DNA from: an uncultured Pelagibacteraceae bacterium | GTDB taxonomy: Bacteria > Pseudomonadota > Alphaproteobacteria > Pelagibacterales > Pelagibacteraceae | Reading direction: 5' to 3' | DNA length: 64,000 nt | NCBI GenBank assembly: GCA_902623495.1 | Contig: CACNTW010000001.1 | Span: 1-64,000 of the forward strand | Shown: positions 53,169 to 63,309 of the stretch, piece after piece | How positions within the stretch are numbered: position 1 is the stretch's first letter | How the letters are laid out: each line of letters starts with the position of its first letter | Position numbers and translations under genes: made by a program | Notes under the pieces: model-generated | Databases searched by the model: none | Seen by the model: the letters and a program-made list of their open reading frames with translations, nothing else | Told to the model about the DNA's origin: nothing

Positions 53169-54521
53169 ATGGATGGATGCTGTGGTCCTGGATATGCTAG
53201 TCCTGCAGAAGCAATAAAAGCGCCAAAAGAAAAGCTTTTATATACAATAGCTATCTACACAGGGACGGGAATACAAAAACCAGACTATTTAGCAACTGTC
53301 GATGTTGATCCTCAAAGCCCCACATATTCTAAAGTAATTCATAGACTTGAAATGCCAGGTATTGGTGATGAATTGCATCACATGGGATGGAATGCATGTT
53401 CTTCTTGCCATGGTGACTCAAACATGAGCAGAAAATATTTATTAGTTCCAGGTGTTAGATCAAATAATATTTATGTTGTTGATACTGCATCCGATCCTAG
53501 AGCTCCAAAAATACATAAAGTAGTAGATGGATCTGAAATAAAGAAAAAAACTAATTTATCAGGACCACATACAGTTCATTGCCTAGGTTCTGAAATTATC
53601 ATTTCTTTTCTTGGAGACGCTCGAGGAGAAGCACCAGGAGGATATTTACATTTGAATAAAGATTTTGAAATTGTAGGTAGATGGGAAAATTCAATGGGAG
53701 ACATACCTTTTAGTTATGACTTCTGGTACCAACCAAGACATAATGTGATGGTTAGTTCTGAATGGGCGGCTCCTAATACTTTTATGCCTGGATTTGATTT
53801 AGAGGAAGTTGGTCATTTGAAATATGGTAGACGACTTCATGTCTGGGATTTTAAAAAAAAAGAGCCAGTTCAAACAATGTATTTAGGTGAAGATGGTTTA
53901 ATACCATTAGAAGTAAAATTTATGCATAATCCCGACAGTAGTCATGGATTTTGCGGTGCAGCGCTAAGCGCAAATGTAATTCATTTTTGGAAATCAAAAG
54001 AGGGAAAATGGGAATGGGAAAAAATAATTGATGTTGAAAATGAACCACATCCTGATTGGCCAATCCCTGTACCTGGAGTTATGTCAGCGATATTAGTTTC
54101 AATGGATGATAAATATCTCTATATAAATAATTGGCTTCATGGAGATATGAGGCAATATGATATTTCAGATCCGCACAAACCTAAATTAACTGGTCAAGTT
54201 TGGATGGGTGGATTGTTAGGAAAGGCTCCAGAAGTAAACGGTGTCAAAATTGCTGGTGGACCTCAAATGTATCAATTATCCTTAGATGGTAAAAGAATGT
54301 ATGTAACAACATCATTATTTTCTACATGGGATAATCAATTTTATCCTGAAATAAGAAAGCAGGGTGGAGCAATGATTATGATTGATTGTGATGTTGAAAA
54401 TGGTGGGATGAAAATTAATAAAGATTTTATTGTTGATTTTGGTAAAGAACCAAATGGACCTAGTAGGTGCCATGAAAGTAGATATCCAGGTGGAGATTGC
54501 ACAAGCGACATCTGGCTATGA
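53169..54521 (+). CDS. mtoX: Selenium-binding protein 56 family; probable methanethiol oxidase
   Basis: This 450-residue SBP56 homologue begins with the family signature MDGCCGPGYASPAEAIKAP and contains NACSSCHGDSNMSRKYLLVP, RLHVWDFKKKEPVQ, LVSMDDKYLYINNWLHGDMRQY and GGPQMYQLSLDGKRMYVTTS. The family folds as a beta-propeller, and bacterial members oxidise methanethiol to formaldehyde, sulfide and peroxide using copper. SAR11 makes methanethiol from DMSP, which would fit. There is no signal peptide on this frame although many bacterial MtoX are periplasmic. A good AAAGGAGAAAAT ribosome site precedes the ATG. The 2Fe-2S protein overlaps its end (ATGA). Confidence 0.88.
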   Translation: MDGCCGPGYASPAEAIKAPKEKLLYTIAIYTGTGIQKPDYLATVDVDPQSPTYSKVIHRLEMPGIGDELHHMGWNACSSCHGDSNMSRKYLLVPGVRSNNIYVVDTASDPRAPKIHKVVDGSEIKKKTNLSGPHTVHCLGSEIIISFLGDARGEAPGGYLHLNKDFEIVGRWENSMGDIPFSYDFWYQPRHNVMVSSEWAAPNTFMPGFDLEEVGHLKYGRRLHVWDFKKKEPVQTMYLGEDGLIPLEVKFMHNPDSSHGFCGAALSANVIHFWKSKEGKWEWEKIIDVENEPHPDWPIPVPGVMSAILVSMDDKYLYINNWLHGDMRQYDISDPHKPKLTGQVWMGGLLGKAPEVNGVKIAGGPQMYQLSLDGKRMYVTTSLFSTWDNQFYPEIRKQGGAMIMIDCDVENGGMKINKDFIVDFGKEPNGPSRCHESRYPGGDCTSDIWL

Positions 54522-54883
54522 CAAAGATTACAATCTCAAACAGAAATAACAGTGCATTTGAAGTCAGTGGAAAAAAACCTTTATTAAACGAATTAAGAGA
54601 TCAAGGTGTCGATCTTCCATACGGATGTCAGTATGGGGGATGTATTACATGTGCAGCTAAACTAATTAATGGAGAAGTAGATCAACGTTCTCAAGTTGCT
54701 TTAAACAATAGACAAATCAATGATGGATATATTATTTTATGTGTTGCTAAAGCAAAAACAGATTGCACAATTGAGATAGGAGTTGAAAGTCATGATAAAT
54801 TGTATCGAAATCCTTTCCTAGATCCTTTAGAACCTCATGAATTAAAAGCAGATATCGCGAGTAAAAAGGAAGAAAAAAAATAA
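54518..54883 (+). CDS. 2Fe-2S plant-type ferredoxin
   Basis: About 121 residues from the ATG at 54518, which overlaps the SBP56 stop; the earlier in-frame methionine at 54497 lies within that gene. Cluster ligands are visible as C-x4-C-x2-C in YGCQYGGCITCAAKLING with a fourth Cys in YIILCVAKAKTDC. This is a plant-type fold. It could accept electrons from or donate to an oxygenase such as the Rieske protein upstream, or serve the SBP56 oxidase. The C-terminal ~25 residues are charged and probably disordered. Confidence 0.9.
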   Translation: MTKITISNRNNSAFEVSGKKPLLNELRDQGVDLPYGCQYGGCITCAAKLINGEVDQRSQVALNNRQINDGYIILCVAKAKTDCTIEIGVESHDKLYRNPFLDPLEPHELKADIASKKEEKK

Positions 54884-54885
54884 AC

Positions 54886-55335
54886 ATGAACCACAACGAA
54901 CCTTATAGCGCTGAATATTTAAAAGATATTTTAAGCTCAGTTAAGACAATTGCTATGGTTGGTGCTAGTCCAGATAAAACTAAATTTAGTTATGGTGTGC
55001 TAAGAGTTTTGCATGAAACTGGTTATGACATGATACCTGTAAATCCTAAACCAGGTATAAAGGAAATTAGAAATTTAAAAGTTTATCCAAATTTATCTGC
55101 TATCGATAGACCTGTTGATATGGTTGAAGTATTTAGAAAATCTGAGGATCTTTATGGAATTGCTGAAGAGGCAATATCAATTGGAGCAAAAGTATTATGG
55201 GGACAAATAGGTGTAATTAATCATGATGCAGCAAAAATTGCTGAAGATGCAGGTTTAAAAGTAGTTATGAATAGATGTCCAAAAATTGAACTCTTCAGAC
55301 CATTTTGGAAACCGCGACTAGATCTTAAAATTTAA
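54886..55335 (+). CDS. CoA-binding domain protein (YccU-like), copy 1
   Basis: This 149-residue protein has the CoA-binding Rossmann start VKTIAMVGASPDKTKFSYGV (~18-37), VNPKPGIKEIRNLKVYPNLS and the MVEVFRKSEDLYGIAEEAI and AKVLWGQIGVINHDAA blocks. It is a stand-alone version of the CoA-binding domain of acyl-CoA synthetases. The role in bacteria is unknown. It follows the ferredoxin by two bases, and a paralogue starts eight bases later, so this looks like a tandem duplication. Confidence 0.88.
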   Translation: MNHNEPYSAEYLKDILSSVKTIAMVGASPDKTKFSYGVLRVLHETGYDMIPVNPKPGIKEIRNLKVYPNLSAIDRPVDMVEVFRKSEDLYGIAEEAISIGAKVLWGQIGVINHDAAKIAEDAGLKVVMNRCPKIELFRPFWKPRLDLKI

Positions 55336-55343
55336 ATCAAATT

Positions 55344-55769
55344 ATGGATACAACACTTTTAGATGAAAAAATAAAAGAACTATATTTAAGTTATAGGACG
55401 ATAGCAATTGTTGGAGCAAGCCCAGACTCAAAAAAAACTTCCAATATAATAATGAAATATTTAAGAAATACAGGTTACAAAGTTTTTCCTGTTAATCCAG
55501 TAACAGATAATAAAATTATACATGGTGAACCAGTTTATAAAAAACTAACGGATATTAAAGATCATGTTGGAATTGTTAATGTTTTTAGACCTAGTGAGGA
55601 GGCTGAGGAAATAGCAAAACAAACAATAGAAATTGGTGCAAATGTATTATGGTTGCAATTAGGAATTCACAACGAAAATGCAGCTAAATTAGTCTCTCAA
55701 AATAAAATTTATTATATCTCTAATAAATGTATTAAAAACGAATACGATAGATTATTCAAAACTATATAA
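55344..55769 (+). CDS. CoA-binding domain protein (YccU-like), copy 2
   Basis: This 141-residue paralogue of the preceding gene carries YRTIAIVGASPDSKKTSNII (~17-36), VFPVNPVTDNKIIHGEPVYK, GIVNVFRPSEEAEEIAKQTI and ANVLWLQLGIHNENAAKLV. The two copies keep the same block order but differ widely in sequence, so the duplication is old. It ends 66 bases before the DUF4864 gene. The pair may form a heterodimer. Confidence 0.87.
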   Translation: MDTTLLDEKIKELYLSYRTIAIVGASPDSKKTSNIIMKYLRNTGYKVFPVNPVTDNKIIHGEPVYKKLTDIKDHVGIVNVFRPSEEAEEIAKQTIEIGANVLWLQLGIHNENAAKLVSQNKIYYISNKCIKNEYDRLFKTI

Positions 55770-55835
55770 TATCAAATTATTAAGTGTGATATTAAGACCT
55801 TTTATTTCATTTTAAATTTAAGATAAATTTAAAAC

Positions 55836-56297
55836 ATGAAATTCAAAATTTTATTTTTTTTAATTACATTTTTTTATTTTAATTCTTCATTTGCCGATGT
55901 TTTAAAACCAAGTGTGAATATAGATCCAAAACAAGTTGTTTTAATTCAATTAAAGGCATTAATGAAAAATGACAGTCCATATAAAGATAGAGGGATTGAG
56001 CAAACATGGGAGTTTGCACATCCAAATAATCAAAGGATGACAGGTCCATTAGATAGATTTAAAAGAATGTTAAAAGGGGCTTCATACTCGATGCTGATTG
56101 ATCACAAAGAAAATACAGTAACTGAAATTTACAAATCAAGTGCAATGGCAACTTATGAAGTTGTTGTCTTGGATAAGGACAAACAATATTTTAAATTTAA
56201 ATGGAAAGTTGAAAAGAATAATAAAGAAGGCAATCTTTTAGATTGCTGGCTAACAACAGCGGTTTCACAACCAATACCAATGGGATCATCAATATAA
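55836..56297 (+). CDS. Exported DUF4864 domain protein
   Basis: This 153-residue protein has a Phe/Leu-rich signal peptide (~1-20, ending SSFA) and a compact domain with IEQTWEFAHPNNQRMTGPLD (~58-77), and FKWKVEKNNKEGNLLDCWLT. The pattern resembles DUF4864 (cystatin/SnoaL-like fold, periplasmic). Function unknown. The stop codon overlaps the start of a small membrane-protein gene. Confidence 0.75.
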   Translation: MKFKILFFLITFFYFNSSFADVLKPSVNIDPKQVVLIQLKALMKNDSPYKDRGIEQTWEFAHPNNQRMTGPLDRFKRMLKGASYSMLIDHKENTVTEIYKSSAMATYEVVVLDKDKQYFKFKWKVEKNNKEGNLLDCWLTTAVSQPIPMGSSI

Positions 56298-56500
56298 TGA
56301 AAAAGCCTCCAATGTATATTAGGTACGCAATTCTAATGTTTATATTATGCTTTCCAACAATTTCATCTACTCAACTTGGGTGGTATTTTTGGGGAAGTGA
56401 AGTTGGGATTAATATTGGCATGGTAGTAGGTACAATTTCCGTTATAGTTGCCGCTTATTTAATGTTCAGAATGGGCTGGCGTGACGCAGATGATGAATAA
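56297..56500 (+). CDS. Small two-helix membrane protein (67 aa)
   Basis: I place the start at the ATG at 56297 overlapping the previous stop (TAATG); a longer in-frame version from 56243 would run inside the neighbour. Two hydrophobic helices (~7-27 and ~36-56) flank a GWYFWGSEVGIN loop and the C-terminus is acidic. I do not recognise the family. It lies 46 bases before the DMGDH gene, on the same strand. It may be a small subunit of a membrane complex; this is a guess from location alone. Confidence 0.6.
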   Translation: MKKPPMYIRYAILMFILCFPTISSTQLGWYFWGSEVGINIGMVVGTISVIVAAYLMFRMGWRDADDE

Positions 56501-56546
56501 TAGAATTTTGTTTCGTTAGTAATTAAAATTTAGTAGGAATCTGAGA

Positions 56547-58979
56547 ATGAAATCCAAAGCAAAAGTTGTTGTAGTTGGTGGTGGAGTAGTAGGGGTTAGC
56601 GCACTCTATCACTTAGCAAAAAAAGGTTGGTCAGATGTTGCTTTAATTGAAAGAAAAGAACTAACATCAGGTTCAACTTGGCATGCAGCGGGCTTATTAC
56701 CACTATTTAATATGAGTTATTCTGTAGGACAACTTCATAAGTATGCTGTCAATTTATATAAAACTTTAGAGGAAGAGACAGGTAAAAATGTAGGTTTCAG
56801 CGTTGTATCAAATATTAGATTAGCAAGCACTAAAGATAGAATGGATGAATACTTTCAATACGCAGGTGTTGCTCAAACAATAGGTGTTGATGTAAAATTT
56901 TTAACTCCAGACCAAGTTAAGGAAATCTGGCCATTATGTAATACATCAGATTTAGTAGGTGCAATACAACACCCTGAAGATGGATATATTCAACCAGCAG
57001 ATTTAACACAAGCTCTTGCTACAGGCGCAAGAAATAGAGGAGCAGAAATTTATAGAAATACAAATGTTGTTGGAATGAAACAAACCAAAGATGGTTGGGT
57101 TGTTGAAACAGATAAAGGATCTATAGAGTGTGAACATATTATTTCTTGTTCAGGAAATTTTGCAAGACAAACTGGAAAGATGGTTGGTTTAGATATTCCA
57201 GTAATCCCAGTAGAACATCAATACATTGTTACTGAACCTCATCCAGAAATTCAAAAAAGAAAAAAAGATGGACTACCAGAGATGGGAGTTTTAAGAGATA
57301 GTGATAGCAGATGGTACATGAGAGAAGAAGCAGGTGGATTAATTTTAGGACCATATGAAGATGGAGCACCAGCTTGTTATGTAGATGGACCATCAAAAGA
57401 TTCTGAATATGAATTATTTCAGGAAGATTTGGATAGATTGGCTCCACACATTGAAGGTGCAATACATAGAGTCCCTGCGTTTGGAGAGGTAGGAGTTAAG
57501 AAAGTTTATAACGGTGCAATTTGTTATACACCTGATGGTAACCCAATTGTTGGTCCTGCTTGGGGATTGAAAAATTTTTGGATAAATGAAGGTCATAGTT
57601 TTGGTATCACTGCAGCAGGTGGAGCAGGATGGCAACTTGCTGAATGGATTGTAGATGGTGAACCCACAATTGATATGCTTGGTGTTGAACCAAGAAGGTA
57701 TGGAGATTATTGCTCTAAATCATATTTAAAAGCTAAAAATGAAGAAGCCTACAGTCACGTTTTCATAACCCACTTTCCTGATGAAGAAAGACCAGCAGCA
57801 AGACCATTAAGAACAGCGCCATGTTATGACAGAATGAAAAATTTAGGAGCAGTGTTTGGTCAAAAATTTGGATGGGAACGACCTAATTTTTTTGCAACTG
57901 ATGGAATGGAGCAAAAAGATGATTGGTCATTTAGAAGATCAAAATGGTTCAATGCAATGGAAAAAGAATGCAAAAATGTAAAAGAAAATGTTGGTCTTTT
58001 GGATATGACTGCATTTGCAAAATGTAGAATTAAAGGACCTGGTGCTGAGGAATTTTTAGATAATTTAGTTGCAAACAAATTACCAAAAAAAGTTGGAAGA
58101 ATTAATTTATGTCATGCTTTAAATACTAAAGGCGGAGTTCATTCTGAATTTACTATTATGAGAGAGTCACATGATAGCTTTTATTTAGTATCAGCAGGAG
58201 CTTTCCAAAGATTAGATCATGATTGGATTTTAAAATGGATGCCTTCAGACGGTTCAGTGCAGTTTGAAAATTTAACTAATAGTAATGGAGTTTTGGTTGT
58301 TTCAGGTCCAAAAGCAAGAGAGTTAATGCAAAGAGTTTCAAAAGATGATTTTTCAAATGAAAACTTTAAATGGCTAAGTGCAAAAATGGTTGATGTAGGG
58401 TACGCACCAGTAAATGCTATGAGAGTTAATTTTGTTGGTGAATTAGGATGGGAACTTCATCATCCAATTGAATATCAAAATCACATTTTTGATAAACTTA
58501 TGGAAGCAGGACAAGATCTTGGACTAAAGCCATATGGTATTAGAGCAATGAATAGTTTGAGAGTAGAAAAATCGTATAAATTGGTTGGAACAGAACTATC
58601 AATAGAATACTCACCTTATGAAAGTGGTCTTGATAGATTTATACATCCTAATAAAGGAAGTTTTATTGGACTTGAAGCATTAAACAAGTGGAGAGAAAAA
58701 GGTTTTGATAACAAACTTGTTACCTTGGAGGTTCATAATCCAAAAGATGCAGATGTATTAGGCAACAATCCAATTTATGAAAATGGAAGTGTTATAGGAA
58801 GAGCTACAGGAGGAGATTTTGGTTTTAGAATTGGAAAATCATTAGCATTAGGTATGGTTAAACCAGAATTAGCAAATGTTGGACAAAAACTTAAAATTGA
58901 AATATTAGGTGAGAAATATGATGCTACAATTTTAGATGAAAGTCCTTACGATCCAGAAAACAATTTATTAAGAGCTTAA
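56547..58979 (+). CDS. Dimethylglycine dehydrogenase-like (FAD oxidoreductase plus GcvT domain)
   Basis: This 810-residue flavoprotein has the FAD fold [19 protein letters not shown] (~5-23), [14 protein letters not shown], and the ~420-residue oxidoreductase domain ending [20 protein letters not shown]. The C-terminal half is a THF-binding GcvT module with [36 protein letters not shown] and [19 protein letters not shown]. It oxidises an N-methyl group and passes it to THF. ETF subunits and ETF-QO follow directly, which identifies electron acceptors for a dehydrogenase not an oxidase. Dimethylglycine is the expected substrate; sarcosine or another methylamine is possible. Confidence 0.88.
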   Translation: MKSKAKVVVVGGGVVGVSALYHLAKKGWSDVALIERKELTSGSTWHAAGLLPLFNMSYSVGQLHKYAVNLYKTLEEETGKNVGFSVVSNIRLASTKDRMDEYFQYAGVAQTIGVDVKFLTPDQVKEIWPLCNTSDLVGAIQHPEDGYIQPADLTQALATGARNRGAEIYRNTNVVGMKQTKDGWVVETDKGSIECEHIISCSGNFARQTGKMVGLDIPVIPVEHQYIVTEPHPEIQKRKKDGLPEMGVLRDSDSRWYMREEAGGLILGPYEDGAPACYVDGPSKDSEYELFQEDLDRLAPHIEGAIHRVPAFGEVGVKKVYNGAICYTPDGNPIVGPAWGLKNFWINEGHSFGITAAGGAGWQLAEWIVDGEPTIDMLGVEPRRYGDYCSKSYLKAKNEEAYSHVFITHFPDEERPAARPLRTAPCYDRMKNLGAVFGQKFGWERPNFFATDGMEQKDDWSFRRSKWFNAMEKECKNVKENVGLLDMTAFAKCRIKGPGAEEFLDNLVANKLPKKVGRINLCHALNTKGGVHSEFTIMRESHDSFYLVSAGAFQRLDHDWILKWMPSDGSVQFENLTNSNGVLVVSGPKARELMQRVSKDDFSNENFKWLSAKMVDVGYAPVNAMRVNFVGELGWELHHPIEYQNHIFDKLMEAGQDLGLKPYGIRAMNSLRVEKSYKLVGTELSIEYSPYESGLDRFIHPNKGSFIGLEALNKWREKGFDNKLVTLEVHNPKDADVLGNNPIYENGSVIGRATGGDFGFRIGKSLALGMVKPELANVGQKLKIEILGEKYDATILDESPYDPENNLLRA

Positions 58980-59728
58980 TGAAAATATTAGTCGCAGTTA
59001 AAAGAGTTATTGATTACAACGTTCAAATAAGAGTTAAAGAAGATGGTTCTGGTGTTGTTACTGACAACGTTAAAATGTCAACAAATCCACCAGATGATAA
59101 TGCAATAGAAGAAGCAGTAAAAATTAAAGAGGCTGGCAAAGCTAAAGAAATAGTTGCAATTACAATCGGTGAAGAAAAAGCTCAAGAAACTGTTAGAAAA
59201 GCATTAGCTGTTGGAGCGGATAGGGGAATACATGTCAAAGTTGATAATGTGATTGAGCCATTAGCAGTTTCAAAAATTTTGAAAAAAATTGTAGAAAAAG
59301 AAAATCCTGATTTGGTGTTTATGGGAAAACAAGCAATTGACGATGATTGTAATCAAACTGGTCAGATGCTTGCAGCTTTATTAAATTGGCCTCAAGCAAC
59401 TTTTGCATCGAAAATTGAAGTTAAAGATAATGCATTAGAAGTAACTCGTGAAATTGATGAAGGTTTAGAAACTATTGAAGTAAATGTTCCAGCTATTGTT
59501 ACATGTGATTTAAGACTAAATGAACCAAGATATGCTTCGCTTCCAAATATTATGAAAGCGAAGAAAAAACCAATAGAACAGTTAAATGCTTCAGATTTAG
59601 GAGTTGATATTAATCCTAGAATCGAACAAATTAAAGTTGAGGAACCACCAAAAAGAAAAGCTGGAATAAAAGTCGCTAGTGTAGAAGAATTAGTGCAAAA
59701 ATTAAAAAATGAGGCTAAGGTAATTTAA
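58979..59728 (+). CDS. etfB: Electron transfer flavoprotein beta subunit
   Basis: This 249-residue EtfB starts [20 protein letters not shown] and contains [16 protein letters not shown] (AMP-binding region), [20 protein letters not shown] and the late signature [20 protein letters not shown]. It forms a heterodimer with EtfA and takes electrons from the DMGDH-like flavoprotein. The ATG overlaps the dehydrogenase stop (TAATG), and etfA starts without a gap. Confidence 0.96.
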   Translation: MKILVAVKRVIDYNVQIRVKEDGSGVVTDNVKMSTNPPDDNAIEEAVKIKEAGKAKEIVAITIGEEKAQETVRKALAVGADRGIHVKVDNVIEPLAVSKILKKIVEKENPDLVFMGKQAIDDDCNQTGQMLAALLNWPQATFASKIEVKDNALEVTREIDEGLETIEVNVPAIVTCDLRLNEPRYASLPNIMKAKKKPIEQLNASDLGVDINPRIEQIKVEEPPKRKAGIKVASVEELVQKLKNEAKVI

Positions 59729-60682
59729 ATGTCAGTATTATTAATTGCAGAACATAATAATAAAGAGGTTAGACCATTTACCTATAATGCTATAACTGCA
59801 GCTTCTCAAATAAATGAGGATCTTCATGTTTTGGTTTTAGGTCATCAAGCTGATGATGTTGCAAAATCTTTATCTGAAGTTCCAAATGTAAAAAAAGTTA
59901 TTCACGTTGATAATAAAATTTATGAAAACTACATTGCTGAAAATTATACAGCAGCAATAATTAAGCATGCAGAAAGTTATTCACATATTGTAAGCTCAGC
60001 AAATACATTTGGCAAAAATTTAATGCCAAGAATTGCAGCATTACTAGATACTTCGCAAGTGAGCGATATAATTAAAGTTATTTCTGAGGATACTTTTTTA
60101 AGACCAATTTATGCAGGAAATGCTTTTGCTACGGTTAAAAGTAATGACAAAAAAAAATGTGTTACTATTAGACCGACGTCGTTTGACCCTGCTGATAAGA
60201 GTGGTGGATCTGCTGAAATTACAAAATCTGATCCAGCAGAAGCTAGTTCATCAACTAAATTTCTAAAGAAAGAAGAAGTTAAGTCAGACAGACCAGAGCT
60301 TGGAACAGCTAGAATAGTTATTTCTGGTGGCAGAGGAATGCAAAATGGCGAAAATTTCAAATTAATAAGTGATATTGCGGATAAACTTAATGCAGCAATT
60401 GGTGCATCTAGAGCAGCAGTTGATGCAGGTTATATTACGAATGATCATCAAGTAGGACAAACGGGTAAAGTGGTAGTCCCAGATTTATATATTGCAGTTG
60501 GAATTTCAGGTGCGATACAGCACTTAGCAGGAATGAAAGAAAGCAAAGTTATTGTGGCTATAAATAAAGACGGTGAAGCTCCAATTTTTAGTGTCGCAGA
60601 TTACGGATTAGAAGCAGATCTTTTTGAGGCTCTTCCTCAGTTTTTGTCAGAATTGAACAAATTAAACACTATACAAAAATAG
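59729..60682 (+). CDS. etfA: Electron transfer flavoprotein alpha subunit
   Basis: This 317-residue EtfA begins [20 protein letters not shown] and has the C-terminal FAD-binding domain with [40 protein letters not shown] and VQKIIV-type [20 protein letters not shown] as [11 protein letters not shown]. It carries the FAD of the ETF. It lies directly between etfB and ETF-QO in the dehydrogenase operon, so this ETF is probably dedicated to the methylated-amine branch. Confidence 0.96.
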   Translation: MSVLLIAEHNNKEVRPFTYNAITAASQINEDLHVLVLGHQADDVAKSLSEVPNVKKVIHVDNKIYENYIAENYTAAIIKHAESYSHIVSSANTFGKNLMPRIAALLDTSQVSDIIKVISEDTFLRPIYAGNAFATVKSNDKKKCVTIRPTSFDPADKSGGSAEITKSDPAEASSSTKFLKKEEVKSDRPELGTARIVISGGRGMQNGENFKLISDIADKLNAAIGASRAAVDAGYITNDHQVGQTGKVVVPDLYIAVGISGAIQHLAGMKESKVIVAINKDGEAPIFSVADYGLEADLFEALPQFLSELNKLNTIQK

Positions 60683-60706
60683 CAAATACTGTAAGAAATT
60701 ATCATT

Positions 60707-62326
60707 ATGTCCAGAGAAGTGATGGAATACGATGTTGTCATCGTAGGTGGCGGACCATCAGGACTTTCAACTGCAATTAAATTAAAGCAGTTAAATCCAG
60801 ATATTAATGTCTGCCTTTTAGAGAAAGCATCTGAAATAGGTGCACACATTTTATCAGGGAACGTGTTTGAAACACGTGCTTTAGACGAACTAATACCTAA
60901 TTGGAAAGAATTAGATGCTCCCATTAAAACAAAAGTTACAAAAGAAAAATTTTTATTTTTAGGAAAACAAAAATCATTAAGTTGGCCAACATGGCTGCTT
61001 CCTAAGGTTCAACAAAATCATAACAATTATATTATAAGTCTTGCAAATCTTTGTAGATGGTTAGCAGAGAAGGCTGAAGGATTAGGAGTTGAAATATTCC
61101 CAGGATTTCCAGCAAGTGAAGTTTTATATAATGATGATGGATCAGTTAAAGGTATTGCAACTCAAGATATGGGTATCGACAAAGAGGGAAATAAAAAAGA
61201 TACTTATGAACCAGGAATGGAATTACATGCAAAAGTTACAGTCTTTGCAGAAGGATGCAGAGGTCACTTAGGAAAAGAATTAATTAAGAAGTTTGAGTTG
61301 GATAAAGGTAAAAATCCTCAACAATATGGAATTGGTTTTAAAGAAATTTGGGAGATAGATGAAAAAAATCATACAGAAGGTTTAGTAATGCATACTGCTG
61401 GATGGCCTTTAGACAATAACACCTACGGTGGAAGTTTTATGTATCATGCAGAAAATAAACAAGTTTTTCTTGGTTACGTAATTGGATTAGATTACCAAAA
61501 TCCTCATCTCTCACCTTTCGATGAATTCCAAAGATTTAAAACTCATCCAGATATAAAAAAAATAATTGAAGGTGGAAAAAGAATTACTTATGGCGCAAGA
61601 GCTTTAATTGAGGGAGGTATACAGAGTTTACCTCAGATGTTTATGCCAGGTGCTTTGTTAGTTGGATGTGACGCGGGAACGTTAAATATGCCTAAAATAA
61701 AAGGGTCTCATACTGCAATGAAAAGTGGAATGATCGCTGCAGAAACAATTTATGAGCATCTTACAAAAAATATAAATTTATCTACATATGAACAAAAATT
61801 TAAAGAAAGTTGGGTTTACAAAGAATTATATGAGGCGAGAAATGTAAAACCAAGTTTCTCTTGGGGTTTAATTGTAGGTATATTATTTACTGGAATTGAC
61901 CAGATTTTATTTAGAGGAAAGCTTCCTTTCACATTAAAGCATAAACACGCTGATCATGAAGCTTTAAAACCAGCAGATAAAATGCCAAAAATTGACTATC
62001 CTAAGCCTGATAACGTTATTACTTTTGATAAAACTAGTTCGGTTTATTTAACAGGTACAATTCATGATGATAATCAGCCAGTCCACTTAAAACTTAAAGA
62101 TCCAGATTTGCCAATAAAATATACTTTAGAAAAATTTGATGAGCCTGCACAAAGATATTGTCCAGCAGGAGTTTATGAAGTTCAAGAAGTAAATTCTGTT
62201 CAAAAATTTGTAATAAATGCACAAAATTGCATACATTGTAAAACTTGTGATATTAAAGAGCCATCTCAAAATATTACTTGGGTCACACCAGAAGGCGGAG
62301 GTGGACCTAAATACGGAAATATGTAA
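60707..62326 (+). CDS. etfD: Electron transfer flavoprotein-ubiquinone oxidoreductase
   Basis: This 539-residue ETF-QO has the FAD motif DVVIVGGGPSGLSTAIKLKQ (~8-27), GCRGHLGKELIKKF, the membrane-contact segment, and a C-terminal 4Fe-4S module with RYCPAGVYEVQEV and NCIHCKTCDIKEPSQNITWV, ending PEGGGGPKYGNM. It passes electrons from ETF into the quinone pool. It starts 24 bases after etfA and completes the DMGDH to quinone route. The convergent DUF2237 gene abuts its stop. Confidence 0.96.
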   Translation: MSREVMEYDVVIVGGGPSGLSTAIKLKQLNPDINVCLLEKASEIGAHILSGNVFETRALDELIPNWKELDAPIKTKVTKEKFLFLGKQKSLSWPTWLLPKVQQNHNNYIISLANLCRWLAEKAEGLGVEIFPGFPASEVLYNDDGSVKGIATQDMGIDKEGNKKDTYEPGMELHAKVTVFAEGCRGHLGKELIKKFELDKGKNPQQYGIGFKEIWEIDEKNHTEGLVMHTAGWPLDNNTYGGSFMYHAENKQVFLGYVIGLDYQNPHLSPFDEFQRFKTHPDIKKIIEGGKRITYGARALIEGGIQSLPQMFMPGALLVGCDAGTLNMPKIKGSHTAMKSGMIAAETIYEHLTKNINLSTYEQKFKESWVYKELYEARNVKPSFSWGLIVGILFTGIDQILFRGKLPFTLKHKHADHEALKPADKMPKIDYPKPDNVITFDKTSSVYLTGTIHDDNQPVHLKLKDPDLPIKYTLEKFDEPAQRYCPAGVYEVQEVNSVQKFVINAQNCIHCKTCDIKEPSQNITWVTPEGGGGPKYGNM

Positions 62327-62701
62327 TTAAGATAAATCGATTGCAAACTTTTTTAAGGTTTCAATTGGAATAAGCTTTAAAGTGTTTTTATGAGTTTTTT
62401 TTAAATAAATTGGACATCCTTTTCCAGCTTCTAAAGCTCGAGCATACCAGCCTGCACACACGCACCAACTATCTCCATCTTTTAAACCTGGAAAACCAAA
62501 CTCAGGATGAGGTGTAATTAAATCATTGCCTGCTTCTTTACACCATTCTAAAAATTCAGTATTTACTTTTGCACAAACAGTGTGCACACCATGATCATTT
62601 TCATCTGTATTGCAACATCCGTCTCTATACCATCCTGTTAAAGGATCATTTGAACATAACTCTAAGTCTTCGTCTAAAACGTTTTTTTGTTTATCAGCCA
62701 T
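62327..62701 (-). CDS. DUF2237 family protein
   Basis: This 124-residue protein has the typical DUF2237 blocks: CSNDPLTGWYRDGCCNTDEN (~16-35), DHGVHTVCAKVNTEFLEWCK (~36-55), and GDSWCVCAGWYARALEAGKG with several conserved Cys residues. The function is unknown; the cysteines suggest metal or thiol chemistry. It overlaps the oxygenase gene by eight bases and abuts ETF-QO convergently. Confidence 0.9.
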   Translation of the reverse strand: MADKQKNVLDEDLELCSNDPLTGWYRDGCCNTDENDHGVHTVCAKVNTEFLEWCKEAGNDLITPHPEFGFPGLKDGDSWCVCAGWYARALEAGKGCPIYLKKTHKNTLKLIPIETLKKFAIDLS

Positions 62702-63302
62702 GAAACAATCTTGTTAATTTTTTATCAATATCTATGTTAAAAGAAAATGATCTTCTTTCACCATCAGATTTAAATGGATATGCAGTATGCATTAAATTAT
62801 TTGGGAATAAGATAAGATCACCAACTCTTGGTTTATGATTAAATATAGAATTATTTAAAAAAGATTTAGAACCATAAATAAAATCAATTGTTCCGTTAGT
62901 TTTAATTTTTTTATGTCCCTTTGTTAAATTGTTTGGAATTTTTAAATAACCAACTCCAGAAACATTGCCATCATGAAAATGTACAGGGTTATAATCATTT
63001 TTAAATTGTCTTACGACCCATAAATTCTTAATTTTAATATTTTTTGACTTCTTATTAAGATTTTTTTTTAAATATTGATTTACACTTTTAAAAATAAAAC
63101 TTTTTAAATTTTTTTTAATAAATTTATTTTTTAATTCGATTTCTTGCTCAACTTGACCTACTAACTTTTTTGAGTAGTCATTTGATTTCAATTTTTTTTT
63201 ATCTTTGATAATACTTTCAACTTCATCATTAATTTTTTTTACCAAATTTAATGGAATTTTAACAACAGCAATTTTTGGTCCAAACGGACTTAAAACTTTC
63301 AT
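62694..63302 (-). CDS. Putative 2-oxoglutarate/Fe(II) oxygenase
   Basis: About 202 residues from the ATG at 63302 (the upstream ATG at 63380 lies within hisI and would prefix only Lys-rich sequence). The double-stranded beta-helix iron site is visible as PVHFHDGNVSGVGYLKIP (H-x-D) and FPNNLMHTAYPFKSDGERRS (distal His and Arg for 2-oxoglutarate). This matches the TIGR02466-like putative oxygenase group found in marine bacteria and phages. The substrate is unknown. It follows hisI by seven bases. Confidence 0.8.
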   Translation of the reverse strand: MKVLSPFGPKIAVVKIPLNLVKKINDEVESIIKDKKKLKSNDYSKKLVGQVEQEIELKNKFIKKNLKSFIFKSVNQYLKKNLNKKSKNIKIKNLWVVRQFKNDYNPVHFHDGNVSGVGYLKIPNNLTKGHKKIKTNGTIDFIYGSKSFLNNSIFNHKPRVGDLILFPNNLMHTAYPFKSDGERRSFSFNIDIDKKLTRLFHG

Positions 63303-63309
63303 TAATTTT

